A DNA stretch of 54,183 nt from Zavarzinella formosa DSM 19928 (GCF_000255705.1 NZ_JH636443.1:32764-86946); one strand, 5' to 3'. Shown: positions 7,801 through 16,958, counted from the stretch's first letter. Program-made: numbers and translations. The notes: generated by a model from the sequence alone, not told the origin.

Positions 7801-9997
7801 GGATCGCATCTTGGAAATTGAACTCACCCGTGGCGAAACACCAACGGCAGCCACCACCCCTGCCAAGGAAATCGTCAGCGTTCACGGGGCCGAGTTGTTG
7901 TTCCGCATCATCCGGGCACTGGGCAAACAGCCGTTCGCCAAGACGAGCTACGGCGTCGCCGATTCCAAGCCCGCCATCCTCACCAATCTGATTCGCCGCA
8001 GTTATCCATTGCCGACGGACACGCCCGAGAGCTTTGCCGCCTTGGCGAAGGCGGGCATCGCCGCCGGGGAAGTGACAGACGAGCGCATCCTCAATCTGGC
8101 GATGCTCAACCCGCGCTGGCTGAGTTTCGTCGAACACACGCTGAAATGGCCCGGCTTCAGCGAGGCGGTTTGGTGGTTCATTGCCCACACCGCCAACTCG
8201 TGGAGCAACGCATTTGAGAACGACGACGATGATGACATGGATGAAGACGACGATGATTCGCCCGCCAGCGAAACCCCAAAGGAAAAGCCTAAGAGCGCAT
8301 GGGCTGAAATCCTGAAAGCCCGCACCAACCTGACGGCCGAGCAACGGGCCGATGGCGTGATCGATGTGCAATGGTTCCATCTGGCTTACGCGGCCGTTGG
8401 CAGCGCCAAACGCTGGGACGCTATCGAAGAGGCGGCCAAGTTCCTTGGCTACGGGCAGGGACACAAGAAAGCTGAACGCCTTGCGGATGTGCTGCTTGGC
8501 AAGACGAAGAAGAAGGAATTGGTGGACGGCATCCGCAAGAAGAACCTCAAGGAATTCGTGAAACTCCTCGGGTTGTTGCCACTGCCGACAGATGAGGTCA
8601 AGCGAGAAGCCGAACTGCTCGACCGGCACAAAGTGCTGATGGATTACGAACGCTATGCCCGTGGCCTCAGTTCCTTGAGCAAGGAACCGGCGATGGCGGC
8701 CGCCCGGCTCGGATTGGAAAATCTATCCGTGACGGCCGGATACGGCGATCCGATGCGGTTGGAATGGGCCGTCGGGGCGAAGCAGGTTTCCGACTTGCTG
8801 GAGGGACCGGTGACCCTCAATGTGAAGAACGTGGCTGTCACGCTCACACTGACGGGCGAGGCCATCCCCGAGATTTCACAAACTCGGGATGGCAAGCCGC
8901 TCAAGTCCATCCCGCCGGATGTGAAGAAACTTCCCAAGGTTACTGACTTGGTGGAGCGGGCCAAAGGGCTGAAACGGATGTCCTCCAGCACCAAGCGGTC
9001 GCTGGAACAGGCCATGTGCGCCGGGGACGAATTCACAACCGTCGAGTTGCGGCAACTGATGGGGCATGCCCTCGTCAAACCGTTGCTCACTCGGTTGGTG
9101 TTGCAGTCCGGGGATGTTCGCGGCTACCCGGTGAACGGCGGCAAAGCCTTGCGGGATCACACCGGCAAGAACGTGCCGCTCAAGGCTGACCAAACTTGGA
9201 TGATCGCCCATCCGCTTGATTTGCTGGCCGCCGGAGATTGGCCGGAGTGGCAGGCCGAGTGCTTTAAGAGCGAGCGGGTGCAGCCGTTCAAACAGGTGTT
9301 CCGCGAAGTCTACACCCTTACTCCATCGGAGAAGGAAGAAGGGCATCAATCGACCCGGTTCGCCGGTCAACAATTGAACCCGCAACAATCGACCGCGTTG
9401 TTCTCTTCCCGAGGCTGGTCCACCCGCGAGGGAACGGACAAACTCTTCCGGCGGGACAATTTGGTGGCTAGCGTCAACTTCGACCACGGCTACACCACCC
9501 CGGCCGAAGTCGAAGGACTGACGTTCTCCAGCGTCGAATTCCACCGTCGCGGTGATTGGAAGAAACTTCCGCTCGCGGAAATCCCGGCGAAGATTTTCAG
9601 CGAAGTCATGCGTGACCTGGACTTGGTGGTCAGCGTGGCCCACGTCGGCGGGATCGATCCGGAAGCCAGTCAGTCCACTGTGGAGATGCGGCAAACTTTG
9701 CTCAAGGAAACGTGTTCGCTCTTGAAGATCGCCAACGTGAGATACGAGAGCAAACACGCTTTCATCAAGGGGGAACTCGGGAATTACTCAGTTCACTTGG
9801 GCAGCGGCACCGTCCACAAACAACCGGGCGGTTCGCTGTGTGTGGTTCCGGTTCACAGCCAGCATCGCGGGAGGCTGTTCTTACCCTTTGCGGATGACGA
9901 CCCACGAACGGCCGAGGTGGTGTCAAAAGTGCTGATGTTGGCGAGGGATCAAGAGATCCAAGACCCGACGATCTTGAGCCAGATCGCAGGACGGTGA
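4895..9997 (+). CDS. giant DUF4132 domain protein (DUF5724-like N-terminal part)
   Basis: A 1700-residue cytoplasmic protein without signal peptide or membrane helices. The first half is rich in short helical units typical of HEAT-like scaffolds, as in DUF5724 proteins. The DUF4132 core is recognised around residues 1250-1500 (RYARGLSSLSKE, then LEQAMCAGDEFTTVELRQLM), and the last 140 residues (VSVAHVGGIDPEAS to the C-terminus, with LFLPFADDDPRT) form the C-terminal domain that usually follows it. Two acidic tracts near residues 752 and 1107 (DDDDND and DDDDDMDEDDDD) look like flexible linkers between modules. Relatives include Escherichia coli YehI/MolR-type proteins; their molecular role is unknown. 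Cotranscribed with the small protein just upstream. Confidence 0.85.
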   Translation: MLNPVKAREELGKIRSAKHQEARFNRVKKLPPAVCTVAMNLVSRQADGKPLTGDYRINMALREKAGKTLHDKPKVRAQVLKAFFPTLADEIEAAWQLFARLPYTFGYERRAFRAPNLPGAYVSRRKDFLLAVINSLDTFPEDAVSIEWVAAWAIHLDDTDDLGYLLAGAIDKGKSVGESVFEILKDSAGGQHDIGGMGGHIPRALLCCSKPAAWEFMEKLLLAAQRQEGLRQSILEAVDEAHPQAFPRMVNLLLRENLIRFSSVARAAAVWLGEEESSLAPKKLKDDLTQLQEFLTDPKSVQQAIAKGDAHATYRGLWAMALTDVQEAVKAAAPILKDKTLGRRYAAARFLKQTGMPGVGELFLPLLEDKELPIVSITLDYYHYPTVVGADDDSEDKPNHPGRPDELFERLEKLIPKLPEKEKELKPVAAGWEEHAISQENAANLLSVCLGKRPPERLIPYMKQMDEFEHIRAIALLTEKRTITSQVQELLLAIAGHPSGGIRGAALKALEKCKLAEDEAQTLEGYLTRKTADFRQGVLGLLLGRPDKPVLSSIDRLLAGKDANQRVAGIELARQMIGKKRQADAARDKLIAYRDEKGKRLPKAEAETIEHLLNPASAPASLEDGLGLMNQDELTTGTTPKRQKIKLATPAAVELIKSLDAFIHANKDKTFTYETWRKDKIEAVIGSVNHYSFPTPDIKKSPADDRANLPLAEMWDEWWAGLSSKCRDEDGLELIRAVAMELAFIREGEEEAEPDDFMFDDDDNDEDLLDSNKGMAAAIEKAAKELRPLPPVKVHYEIIRRILEWMVKLHPAPKTADFYLQAVEHSLAIVPPEVLAHIPKEHDWQDRDWRSGSSFTRWLSLTREFRSKKSADWTKDHDARLYKLLRWMDQPHSEAKHCRCEPDELLAGYEAGAASVADFVDHLIGKRGLSRGWGDESFDLLREVTPADGKLPPIIEAHPELRDMAAKVRDRILEIELTRGETPTAATTPAKEIVSVHGAELLFRIIRALGKQPFAKTSYGVADSKPAILTNLIRRSYPLPTDTPESFAALAKAGIAAGEVTDERILNLAMLNPRWLSFVEHTLKWPGFSEAVWWFIAHTANSWSNAFENDDDDDMDEDDDDSPASETPKEKPKSAWAEILKARTNLTAEQRADGVIDVQWFHLAYAAVGSAKRWDAIEEAAKFLGYGQGHKKAERLADVLLGKTKKKELVDGIRKKNLKEFVKLLGLLPLPTDEVKREAELLDRHKVLMDYERYARGLSSLSKEPAMAAARLGLENLSVTAGYGDPMRLEWAVGAKQVSDLLEGPVTLNVKNVAVTLTLTGEAIPEISQTRDGKPLKSIPPDVKKLPKVTDLVERAKGLKRMSSSTKRSLEQAMCAGDEFTTVELRQLMGHALVKPLLTRLVLQSGDVRGYPVNGGKALRDHTGKNVPLKADQTWMIAHPLDLLAAGDWPEWQAECFKSERVQPFKQVFREVYTLTPSEKEEGHQSTRFAGQQLNPQQSTALFSSRGWSTREGTDKLFRRDNLVASVNFDHGYTTPAEVEGLTFSSVEFHRRGDWKKLPLAEIPAKIFSEVMRDLDLVVSVAHVGGIDPEASQSTVEMRQTLLKETCSLLKIANVRYESKHAFIKGELGNYSVHLGSGTVHKQPGGSLCVVPVHSQHRGRLFLPFADDDPRTAEVVSKVLMLARDQEIQDPTILSQIAGR

Positions 9998-10012
9998 GGA
10001 TGGAGTTTTCAT

Positions 10013-10099
10013 TTTCAAGAGCCCCACTGCGTCAGCAGTGGGGGTGGCCGCAGCACACTGAAAGCCACCCCCACCGCTGACGCAGTGGGGCTCTTGAAA
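10013..10099. repeat. CAAGAGCCC palindromic repeat, copy 1
   Basis: Two 36-base arms (10013-10048 and 10064-10099) are complementary except for one position, separated by a 15-base loop. It lies between the convergent DUF4132 and esterase genes. It is the same element as 25295-25377 and shares its ends with 16959-17000. The size and palindromic form resemble REP elements; it would form a strong hairpin in transcripts from either side. Confidence 0.9.
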
Positions 10100-10154
10100 C
10101 GAGCAAATTCGAGGTGGGTTCAAGGGATCAGACTGTCCTTCAAAGACCATACTG

Positions 10155-10952
10155 TCACTTCTTCACCTGCTCCTTAAAAAACTTCACAATCAATTCCGGC
10201 GCTTTTTCCGGGAACGTGTGCGTTCCCGGCGAAATCAAAGTGATGAACGGCGTTCCCGTCTTCGACTCGTATTTCGTTCCCACCAGATCGCCGAGTTTGG
10301 CCCATTCTTTTCCTTCGGTGTCGCAACCATCCAGCTTTTTCACCACGTCCATCATGCGTTTCTGCCAGTCGTATTTCACCAACGGGTCGCTTTCCCCGGC
10401 GACATGCAGCGCCGGTTTCGGCTTGAGGTCTTTCATCCCTTGGACAAAGATGGCCGCCGACGGGGCGACGGCGGCGAACACATCCCCACGTTGCGCCCAT
10501 AACAGATAGGTGAAGGCCCCGCCGTTGGAGTGGCCGGTGCAATAGATTCGCTTCTCGTCGATTTTGTGATCTTTCTTCAACGTCGCCAGCACGGCATCGA
10601 AGAACTTCAAATCCCGGTCCTTGAGATCGCCCGCGTTGGCTTGCCAGCCGGATTTCTTCCCCTCCGGATCGGTCAGTTTTCCGGGGGTGTTCAAGCCCTG
10701 CATGTACACCACCACCGCCTCCGGCCATTGCGTTTGATAAGCAAAGGTGCGGGCGGCATGTCCCATCGTCCCGCCGTGGCCATGAAAGGCGAAGATCACG
10801 GGGGCATCCGCTTTCCCGGTGGTCGGCACATACAGCAAGGCTTTCCGGACAACTCCCTCGACCATCCATTCTTTTTCCGCCAACGGATTGGCCGCGCGGA
10901 GGCTGGAAATGGCGAACAGTGATGTGATGAGCGTGATGATCAGAAAACGCAT
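10155..10952 (-). CDS. secreted alpha/beta hydrolase, PHB depolymerase/LpqC-like esterase
   Basis: A 265-residue protein with an N-terminal signal peptide (MRFLIITLITSLFAISSLRA) and an alpha/beta-hydrolase fold. Visible elements are the oxyanion region FAFHGHGG, the nucleophile elbow GHSNGG with Ser142, an acid in GESDPLVKY and a C-terminal histidine in SPGTHTF. The arrangement fits the polyhydroxybutyrate depolymerase / feruloyl esterase-like group (COG3509). The likely substrates are short ester or acetyl groups on extracellular polymers; the exact one cannot be told. The start at 10952 gives a clean signal peptide and has GGAAG upstream; a longer frame to 10994 lacks support. Confidence 0.82.
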   Translation of the reverse strand: MRFLIITLITSLFAISSLRAANPLAEKEWMVEGVVRKALLYVPTTGKADAPVIFAFHGHGGTMGHAARTFAYQTQWPEAVVVYMQGLNTPGKLTDPEGKKSGWQANAGDLKDRDLKFFDAVLATLKKDHKIDEKRIYCTGHSNGGAFTYLLWAQRGDVFAAVAPSAAIFVQGMKDLKPKPALHVAGESDPLVKYDWQKRMMDVVKKLDGCDTEGKEWAKLGDLVGTKYESKTGTPFITLISPGTHTFPEKAPELIVKFFKEQVKK

Positions 10953-11063
10953 GGGATGTCTTCCGCTTCCAAGGGGCGATCTTGGAAGGGTCAACCCGAA
11001 AGCGGAGAGAAAGTTACAAAATCTCCGCGAACGCCGGTTAAGAGCCGAGTTCGCGGATGGGAG

Positions 11064-11522
11064 TCAGTCAACGTCGAAATTGAACTCGTTCTTCTCGCCT
11101 TTTTTGACTGTCACCTTAAAAACCGGCTGCTGGGGGTTGCCGTATTTCGGATTCAAGAGGGGTTTGCCGACCGGGCCTCCTTCTTCGGTCAGTTGGAACT
11201 TGGGGGCGTCCTTCGGTTTTCCGCGCCAGTCGAACGTCACGCCGTATTCCCCCTCCGGGGCCCCGTCATCCGGGCCATACATCGTCAGCAAGTAGGTTCC
11301 GTCTTCCTTCACCTTGCCGAACGGCTTGCCGCCATTCTTCTTTTCCACCTCCGGGTCCAGTGGGTGAAAGTACACCATCGCCCCGGCTGGCACGGTGGTC
11401 TTGTTGTACATCACCTTGCCGGTGACGGGAAAAGTCGGCGGCCTCTTGCTGTCCGAACACCCCGGCAGGGTAATCCCGGCCAGCAAGGCAAAGGCCAGCG
11501 ACCTGATGGCTGTGCGTGTCAT
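11064..11522 (-). CDS. lipoprotein downstream of DUF1559 gene
   Basis: A 152-residue protein with a lipoprotein signal peptide (LLAGITLPGC), then a carboxypeptidase-regulatory-like beta domain (VTGKVMYNKTTVPAGAMVYF, DGTYLLTMYGPDDGAPEGEYGVTF). This is the typical small planctomycete lipoprotein encoded next to DUF1559 genes. It starts 20 bases after the stop of the DUF1559 gene at 11543-12598 and has a very good ribosome site (GAGGAAAG), so the two form an operon. The role is unknown; surface or periplasmic attachment is the expected location. Confidence 0.85.
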   Translation of the reverse strand: MTRTAIRSLAFALLAGITLPGCSDSKRPPTFPVTGKVMYNKTTVPAGAMVYFHPLDPEVEKKNGGKPFGKVKEDGTYLLTMYGPDDGAPEGEYGVTFDWRGKPKDAPKFQLTEEGGPVGKPLLNPKYGNPQQPVFKVTVKKGEKNEFNFDVD

Positions 11523-11542
11523 TTGTCTTTCCTCGGTCGGGA

Positions 11543-12598
11543 TTACTCGGCGGGACTGGTTTCGGCGCCGGTCAGGCCGCCGCCGGCCTTGGAGATGAGG
11601 GCGCAATAATTCTGCGGAGTGATCGTGGCCTTGATGAAGCGAACCGAACCATCCGTGAAGGCGTGCATGGCGCCGCCGGTATGGAACCCGTAGGTTTCGT
11701 TATCGTTGTCGCAATTGATCATGCAATTGCCCCCGTTGGAGCTGGTGGGGGGATTGGTGCTATTGTTCACCGTGATACCATCGACGCCGTAGGCGTTTTC
11801 CGGGTCGGCCCAGCCGCCATCGTTCTTCGTGCCGCTGCTCACCAATTTGCCACCGATCCAACGGTCGGGGCGGCCGGCGTCTTCGCAAAGCAGGATCGTG
11901 TTCGAGGTCCCGTCCGTCACACTGGCCATCGTGGACCGTTCGGACGGCCCCGCCCCCAACAGGCTCAAATACGCGGACGGCCCGATGATCCAAGGACGCA
12001 TCGGACCCGACAGGGTGTCCGAAGTGGTGGACGGCACAGGATAACCGGCCAACGGGATGAACCCCGTGTTAACCCCGTTGCAGGCATAGTCGGTCGGAGC
12101 GGCCGCGAACGGGATGGCTGGGCTGGTGGTGGTGAGCGTCGAGTTGTTCAGCGTTGAGGACGACCGGGGGGTCGAGGGGCAAATCAGGGTTTTGATCGGC
12201 GTCTTGATTAGCGCCGCGTTGCCGGCGGGGTCACAGAACACCGCGTTCATGTTGTAGGCTTTGGCCAGATTGTCCTGCTCGATGTACGGCAACAGGAACG
12301 GCACGAACGAGTGATACGTTCCCTTGACGCCGGGAATGGCGGTGTTGTTGCCCTGAAACGTCGCCGAGGTGCTCAGTTCCAAATAAAGGCTCGGCGGGAT
12401 GTAGCCGTTGGTGCCCTCGTAGTTCATGGCGGCGAGGCCAAGCTGCTTCATGTTGTTGCTGCAAGCCATCCGGTTGGCGGCTTCGCGAATCTTCTGGACG
12501 GCCGGCAGAAGCAGGCCGATCAGGATGGCGATGATCGCAATCACCACCAAGAGTTCGATCAGGGTGAAACCCCGATCACGACGTTTCGGAAATGTCAT
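11543..12598 (-). CDS. DUF1559 pilin-like protein
   Basis: A 351-residue protein beginning with a type IV prepilin/pseudopilin leader: basic residues, then [21 protein letters not shown] with the conserved Glu5 after the peptidase site. The DUF1559 body follows ([21 protein letters not shown]), and the C-terminal H-X9-DG motif is [12 protein letters not shown]. Such proteins are probably processed by a prepilin peptidase and assembled or anchored at the inner membrane; their function is not established. The start is preceded by AGAGGAG. First gene of a two-gene operon with the lipoprotein at 11064. Confidence 0.95.
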   Translation of the reverse strand: MTFPKRRDRGFTLIELLVVIAIIAILIGLLLPAVQKIREAANRMACSNNMKQLGLAAMNYEGTNGYIPPSLYLELSTSATFQGNNTAIPGVKGTYHSFVPFLLPYIEQDNLAKAYNMNAVFCDPAGNAALIKTPIKTLICPSTPRSSSTLNNSTLTTTSPAIPFAAAPTDYACNGVNTGFIPLAGYPVPSTTSDTLSGPMRPWIIGPSAYLSLLGAGPSERSTMASVTDGTSNTILLCEDAGRPDRWIGGKLVSSGTKNDGGWADPENAYGVDGITVNNSTNPPTSSNGGNCMINCDNDNETYGFHTGGAMHAFTDGSVRFIKATITPQNYCALISKAGGGLTGAETSPAE

Positions 12599-12759
12599 TC
12601 CAACACTCCTCTGGGAAAGATGTACGGGAGATTAGACCTGCCCCGTATCTCTATCCGACGAGTATGGCGTTGATATGAACGTGAAGATTGCTCGTCAATT
12701 CTTCATCGAGCTATCATTTTTGAGGCTTTTCTTCACATTTCTCCATCCCCATGCCCGGC

Positions 12760-12909
12760 TTACTTCACCATTTGCCGGGCGAAGGCTGGCATTTCCATCT
12801 TTTCGGTTGGGGAACTAGCGGCGTACTTGGCCGCGTCCTTGGAACCGCCGCAACCGATCAACAAGCTCGGAATTCCGCACACCAGCGCCAGTCGAATGAT
12901 CGTTTTCAT
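12760..12909 (-). CDS. 49-residue lipoprotein
   Basis: A short open frame: MKTIIRLALVCGIPSLLIG followed by a lipobox cysteine (LLIGC) and about 30 mature residues ending FARQMVK. It has an excellent ribosome site (AGGAGAAGG, about 6 bases before the ATG) and lies on the same strand about 80 bases downstream of a DUF1559 gene, where other DUF1559 genes here carry a larger lipoprotein. It looks like a minimal version of that partner. The mature part is rich in Lys, Ala and Met and shows no domain. Confidence 0.78.
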   Translation of the reverse strand: MKTIIRLALVCGIPSLLIGCGGSKDAAKYAASSPTEKMEMPAFARQMVK

Positions 12910-12990
12910 GAGCCTTCTCCTAATAAAACGTGAGCGTCAAAAACGGCCCGCCCCATCCGCCACGGGCGGAACCATACATCATCAAAGTCA

Positions 12991-13896
12991 TTACCAATCA
13001 CTGTCGAGGATCGCCCCGTCGTCCGGTTTCAGGGCGTTCCAATACGTCTGGGCCGACATCGTCGGCCGAAGGGTTCGGATGCTGCCATCGGCGAGGCTGA
13101 CCAACATACCGGAGGCATGCGGGGTGGAGGCCCGGTAGGGGTCGCAGGTTCCCCCGGTCTTGAACGTCGGCTGCACTTGGAACATCAGCTTGCCCCCGGC
13201 TGGCGAGGCATAAGCGGCCCCGCCGCCGGTCTGGTCGGAGGCCACGATGGGATACCACGGGCTCCACTGCACTCCCCACAAGGAGCCGCCGGCATTGCAG
13301 GAGGCATATTTCTCCGTGAAGACAATCGTGTTCGAGCTTCCGTCCGGAATTTTGGCGACGGAGAGACCGCGATCCCAAGCGGTCATGATTCCGGTGTTGT
13401 TGGTGCTGGCGAAAAACTGGCCGTTGGCCGCGTAGCTGGTGGCCGCGTAGCCCATCGCCACATTCATCCCGAGGATGTGCGAAGGATCGGCCGGGCTGAA
13501 GAACGTCTTCACCGGCTTGGCGTATGGGTTCGTCCCCGCCGGAATGCCGGACCACCACGCATACCACAAGCCCCCGGCGTTCATCGTCTTATAGAGGTTG
13601 TCCTGCTCCAGATAATTGAGCAAGAACACATGCGGCGGGCCATAAGTGGTCGAATAGGTCGTGCTTCCCCAACCGCCGAGCAACGGGGGCACGCGGCCGT
13701 TGGTGGTTTCAAAGTTGTGCATCGCCAGCGTCAATTGTTTCAGGTTATTGCCGCTCGCCATGCGGTTGGCGGCTTCGCGGATCTTCTGCACGGCCGGCAA
13801 TAGCAAGCCGACCAAGATGGCCAAAATTGCAATCACCACGAGCAGTTCAATGAGTGTAAACGCGGAACGTCGACACTTCCGGTGTGTGCGCACCAT
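12991..13896 (-). CDS. DUF1559 pilin-like protein
   Basis: A 301-residue protein with the prepilin leader [21 protein letters not shown], the DUF1559 start [18 protein letters not shown] and the H-X9-DG motif [12 protein letters not shown] near the C-terminus. The ATG at 13896 is preferred because GGAGGA lies 6-8 bases upstream; an ATG 7 codons earlier has no such site. The sequence is shorter than the other copies and differs from them across the central region. A 49-residue lipoprotein gene follows on the same strand. Confidence 0.94.
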   Translation of the reverse strand: MVRTHRKCRRSAFTLIELLVVIAILAILVGLLLPAVQKIREAANRMASGNNLKQLTLAMHNFETTNGRVPPLLGGWGSTTYSTTYGPPHVFLLNYLEQDNLYKTMNAGGLWYAWWSGIPAGTNPYAKPVKTFFSPADPSHILGMNVAMGYAATSYAANGQFFASTNNTGIMTAWDRGLSVAKIPDGSSNTIVFTEKYASCNAGGSLWGVQWSPWYPIVASDQTGGGAAYASPAGGKLMFQVQPTFKTGGTCDPYRASTPHASGMLVSLADGSIRTLRPTMSAQTYWNALKPDDGAILDSDW

Positions 13897-14218
13897 GGGC
13901 TTCCTCCACGAAATCATCGTGTGTTGGGGAAATTCAAATTGGCATGACAGGATTGCGAATCCAAATCAGCGGGGAAATCGCCGTGAATTCGGAAGACCCG
14001 ATGCCACATCGACTTGTGAAAGAAGCTTAAAGCCGGTCCGCCGGGCGGTCAAACACCGGACAAGTGATTGTTCTCATTGGATTTCACCCGCGGCGCAAAT
14101 TCCCGTATGCTGCCGAAAGAACCGCCCCGGCCGGCCGATGGACACAAGAGAAGGCCGGGCTAAGATGCCTCCGTGATTTGGCCGGTCGCTTCAATTTCAT
14201 CATCCCGGACGGACTCCC
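13897..14218. other. divergent intergenic region
   Basis: This 322-base stretch separates the leftward DUF1559 gene from the rightward WD40 gene, so it should hold both promoters. I see no gene, no long repeat and no convincing pair of promoter boxes. Confidence 0.6.
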
Positions 14219-15247
14219 ATGAAACCGCTCTCTCTGCTGGTGGTTCTGACGTTATCGCTTACAGCCTTCGGCCAACAAGCCAGCCGGGAGCGGGGCCGGT
14301 TCAGCATTCAAGGAGGCGCCCCCTCCGTGCTGACGGTGGACAACTCCTGCAAGTATGTGCTGGCCGCGTTCGATTCCGGGATGGTGGTCGTGTTCCCGAT
14401 GGACCAGAAAACCGTGGCCCTGCATTGCTTCAGCTCCAACAAAAAGGCGGTCACCGGGGCGGCCTTCGCGCCGGACGGCAAAACATTCATCATGTCCTCG
14501 GCGGATGGCACGGTGAAATACTGGGATGTCCTCGCCGCCCGCAAGCACCACATGGAAATGGAAAAATCCAGTGATTCCAAGCCAACGAACCCGACCCCGG
14601 TGAAGACGATCAACGCCCACCTCGGCGGCTCAGTCACTTCCATGAGCCTGTCACCCGACGGCAAAACGTTACTCACCACCGGTTCGGACAACACGCTGAA
14701 AGTCTGGGAAGTGGAGGAAGGGAAACTCGTGAACACCGTGAAAGATGTTCACGGCGTCGGCGGCATCAAAGCAGTGTTGTTCGCCCCGGACGGCAAACAT
14801 TTCGCCACGGCCGGGGGGGACAAGTCGGCGAAGTTGTGGGAACTTCAGGAAGCCGGGCCGAAGATGCTGTTCAAGCTCGACGGCCACGAAGGGGCGGTCA
14901 ACGCCATCAGCTTCAGCCCGGACGGCAAACACCTGGCCACCGGCAGCGGCGTGGTGAAAAAATCGGGCAGCATCCGTATCTGGGACACTGAGACGGGCAA
15001 AGTGGAATACAAACTGGAAGGCCCCGAGGACAACGTCACCGCCGTGCTGTTCTCACTGAAAGGAGACCTGCTGGCCAGCGGCGGTTACGACCTGAAAATC
15101 CGCGTCTGGAACCTCGCGGACAAAACTCAAAAATACGCCGACGACCACGCCGAACCCCTGCGTGGCCTGATGAACTCCCCCGACGGCAAATACATGGGCA
15201 CCATCAGCAAAACCGCCATCCGCTGGTGGGCCGGGTTGGGGAAATAA
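14219..15247 (+). CDS. secreted WD40-repeat protein
   Basis: A 342-residue protein with a signal peptide (MKPLSLLVVLTLSLTAFGQQ) followed by about seven WD40 units, seen as repeated FAPDGK / LSPDGK / FSPDGK turns, GSDN-type turns and terminal W-[DEN]-[VLT] dipeptides (KYWDV, KVWEV, KLWEL, RIWDT, RVWNL). It should fold as a beta-propeller in the periplasm or outside the cell and act in protein binding. The stop lies 8 bases from the stop of the convergent gene at 15256, so it has no room for a separate terminator. Confidence 0.9.
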   Translation: MKPLSLLVVLTLSLTAFGQQASRERGRFSIQGGAPSVLTVDNSCKYVLAAFDSGMVVVFPMDQKTVALHCFSSNKKAVTGAAFAPDGKTFIMSSADGTVKYWDVLAARKHHMEMEKSSDSKPTNPTPVKTINAHLGGSVTSMSLSPDGKTLLTTGSDNTLKVWEVEEGKLVNTVKDVHGVGGIKAVLFAPDGKHFATAGGDKSAKLWELQEAGPKMLFKLDGHEGAVNAISFSPDGKHLATGSGVVKKSGSIRIWDTETGKVEYKLEGPEDNVTAVLFSLKGDLLASGGYDLKIRVWNLADKTQKYADDHAEPLRGLMNSPDGKYMGTISKTAIRWWAGLGK

Positions 15248-15255
15248 AGCATTTT

Positions 15256-16446
15256 CTATCTCTTGATGGTCTTCGGAATCTCCCCCGTCGCGGCCGGCCA
15301 GTCGGTCGGGGTGTAGGCGATTTTCAGGTGCGGGGTTTCGACTCGTTTGCCTCCCTCGTCCCGGCTGGACATGATCGCATCCAGAACGCCCGTGGTCAGC
15401 AAGGTGCGCTCCAGCGGATACGGGGGATGATTGGTTCGCACCATGAACTCGAAGCCTTTGAGGATGGCCGTGAAGTGGCCGTATGGATCGTCGTGTTGCA
15501 GGTAGAATTGGCAACTGACCGGCTTCGCCGACCCCTTGATTTTCCCGGCGAAGATGAACGCCCCGCCGTCCTCGGCTCGTTCATGGACATAGCCGTTCAG
15601 CATGGCGATCGCCGCCCGGAAGCCGTCGCGGTATTCGATGAGCCAAACGGTCGCTTCCTTGTTTTTGGCCGTGATCTCCCGGTAATCGCCCTTGGCGTGC
15701 GTGGGGATGATTCGCACGGCCTCCTCGACCAGTTCCTTGGAAAACTTCCCGTCATCGCAGGCTTTCCACATCGCCTCGCCGGAGAGGATTTGCACGGCCG
15801 CCACGCCGGTTTCGCCCCCCTTGCGGCGTTCGACCATGCACTGTAACCCTTCGAGGGTATGGAAGCCGTATGCCTCGGCTGGGCCGTACCCGACCATGAC
15901 GGCATCCGTGAGTTCGGTGTTTTTCGGCAACATCAAATCGGGCTTTCGCCACGTCAACGGAACGGATGACCCCGCTTGAAACGGAACCATTAACTCCCGC
16001 GAGCGGTCGTACATCCACTTGGCATCGGCCCACGTCGCCGCCAGATGTTTGTCGCTAAACACCGGCACGGTTTGCTTCAAGCGTTCAAATGTCTTGCACT
16101 CTTCCTCAAAGAATCGCCGCCGGGGATAGAGCGTCTGGCCGATCTTGTTCGTCGGGTAATCGCCATGCTCGCCGATGTTTAACACCCCGGCGACGGCGAG
16201 CTTCCCCGTGCCCAACGTCAGGGCCTCGTCGATGCTGTCACAAAGTTTGAAGCCGTGCTTCTTGGCGAGATCCCGGCTCATGTCGTTCTTCGGAAACTGA
16301 TCGACATACATCGACACCAGTTTCAGCGGGAACCGATTCGTGCCATCGTAAGTCGGCCCCTCCAGGATTTTGCCGACAATCACATCCGCATGGGAATGTC
16401 GGCGATACACAGTGACGACGGCCGCAATGGGTTTGGGATCTGGCAT
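15256..16446 (-). CDS. uncharacterised 396-residue protein
   Basis: A long frame with even composition. The N-terminus (KPIAAVVTVYRRHSHADVIVG) reads like a first beta strand and helix of a nucleotide-binding or Gfo/Idh-type fold, but lacks a clear GxGxxG, and the rest (GYGPAEAYGFHTLEGLQCMVERRKGGETGV, THAKGDYREIT) matches no family I can name. There is no signal peptide and no membrane segment. GVAGVLNIGEHGDYP and the many His/Asp positions suggest an enzyme. The ATG is the first in frame. A Gfo/Idh oxidoreductase is encoded on the same strand upstream, but over 500 bases away. Confidence 0.7.
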   Translation of the reverse strand: MPDPKPIAAVVTVYRRHSHADVIVGKILEGPTYDGTNRFPLKLVSMYVDQFPKNDMSRDLAKKHGFKLCDSIDEALTLGTGKLAVAGVLNIGEHGDYPTNKIGQTLYPRRRFFEEECKTFERLKQTVPVFSDKHLAATWADAKWMYDRSRELMVPFQAGSSVPLTWRKPDLMLPKNTELTDAVMVGYGPAEAYGFHTLEGLQCMVERRKGGETGVAAVQILSGEAMWKACDDGKFSKELVEEAVRIIPTHAKGDYREITAKNKEATVWLIEYRDGFRAAIAMLNGYVHERAEDGGAFIFAGKIKGSAKPVSCQFYLQHDDPYGHFTAILKGFEFMVRTNHPPYPLERTLLTTGVLDAIMSSRDEGGKRVETPHLKIAYTPTDWPAATGEIPKTIKR

Positions 16447-16491
16447 GGAAGTTTGTCGGAAGAAGACAGCGGCCCGATTTCTTCGCCAGCG

Positions 16492-16947
16492 TCAACGAAG
16501 CCACTTACGCCGGATGAAATACGGGCCACCAATGGCGTGATCTTCATGAGTATGAACAAGAGTCCATTCAAAGTCCAGCGGAGAGACGAAAAACTCGGCG
16601 TTGCAGAATTGACCCAGAGAGACAAGTTCGCCACGGCACTCATAAGCGCCTATGACGGCTCGATGCCGCAAGTCCATCCAAGTCCCTTCGACATCTGATG
16701 TGAACGGGACGATCAAATAGTGAGCACAAGGCTGCAGAAGATACTCATGTTCCGCCTTGGCTCCGTGGCGCAAACGAGGCGATCCCCGGAATGCGTTACC
16801 AAAGACAACCCGCCATTCCGTTTCTGCGGCGAGTTGCGCAGGTTCGTCAAGCAGTTGCCACTCGACACCTGAATGCGTGAGATGCGTTTGAAGAATGTCA
16901 TCATTTGTCGTTGGGAAGGCTGAATCTCCAGAACAGATGGCCAACAA
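16492..16947 (-). CDS. hypothetical protein, start uncertain
   Basis: A frame of about 151 codons on the strand of its neighbours. Its C-terminal half is coherent (HYLIVPFTSDVEGTWMD, CRGELVSLGQFCNAEFFVSP, EWTLVHTHEDHAIGGPYF), with the aromatic and His/Glu pattern of a real small globular protein. It lies 45 bases upstream of the 15256 gene. No ATG with a ribosome site is visible at the 5' end; a TTG at 16947 is the furthest start. The function is unknown; a small immunity-like or regulatory protein is possible. Confidence 0.5.
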   Translation of the reverse strand: MLAICSGDSAFPTTNDDILQTHLTHSGVEWQLLDEPAQLAAETEWRVVFGNAFRGSPRLRHGAKAEHEYLLQPCAHYLIVPFTSDVEGTWMDLRHRAVIGAYECRGELVSLGQFCNAEFFVSPLDFEWTLVHTHEDHAIGGPYFIRRKWLR

Positions 16948-16958
16948 AGAAAATTATC

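Noticed and set aside
7140-8270. Acidic tracts in the DUF4132 protein as a sign of a frameshift
   Set aside because: The frame is open and coherent on both sides, so these are linkers and not errors.
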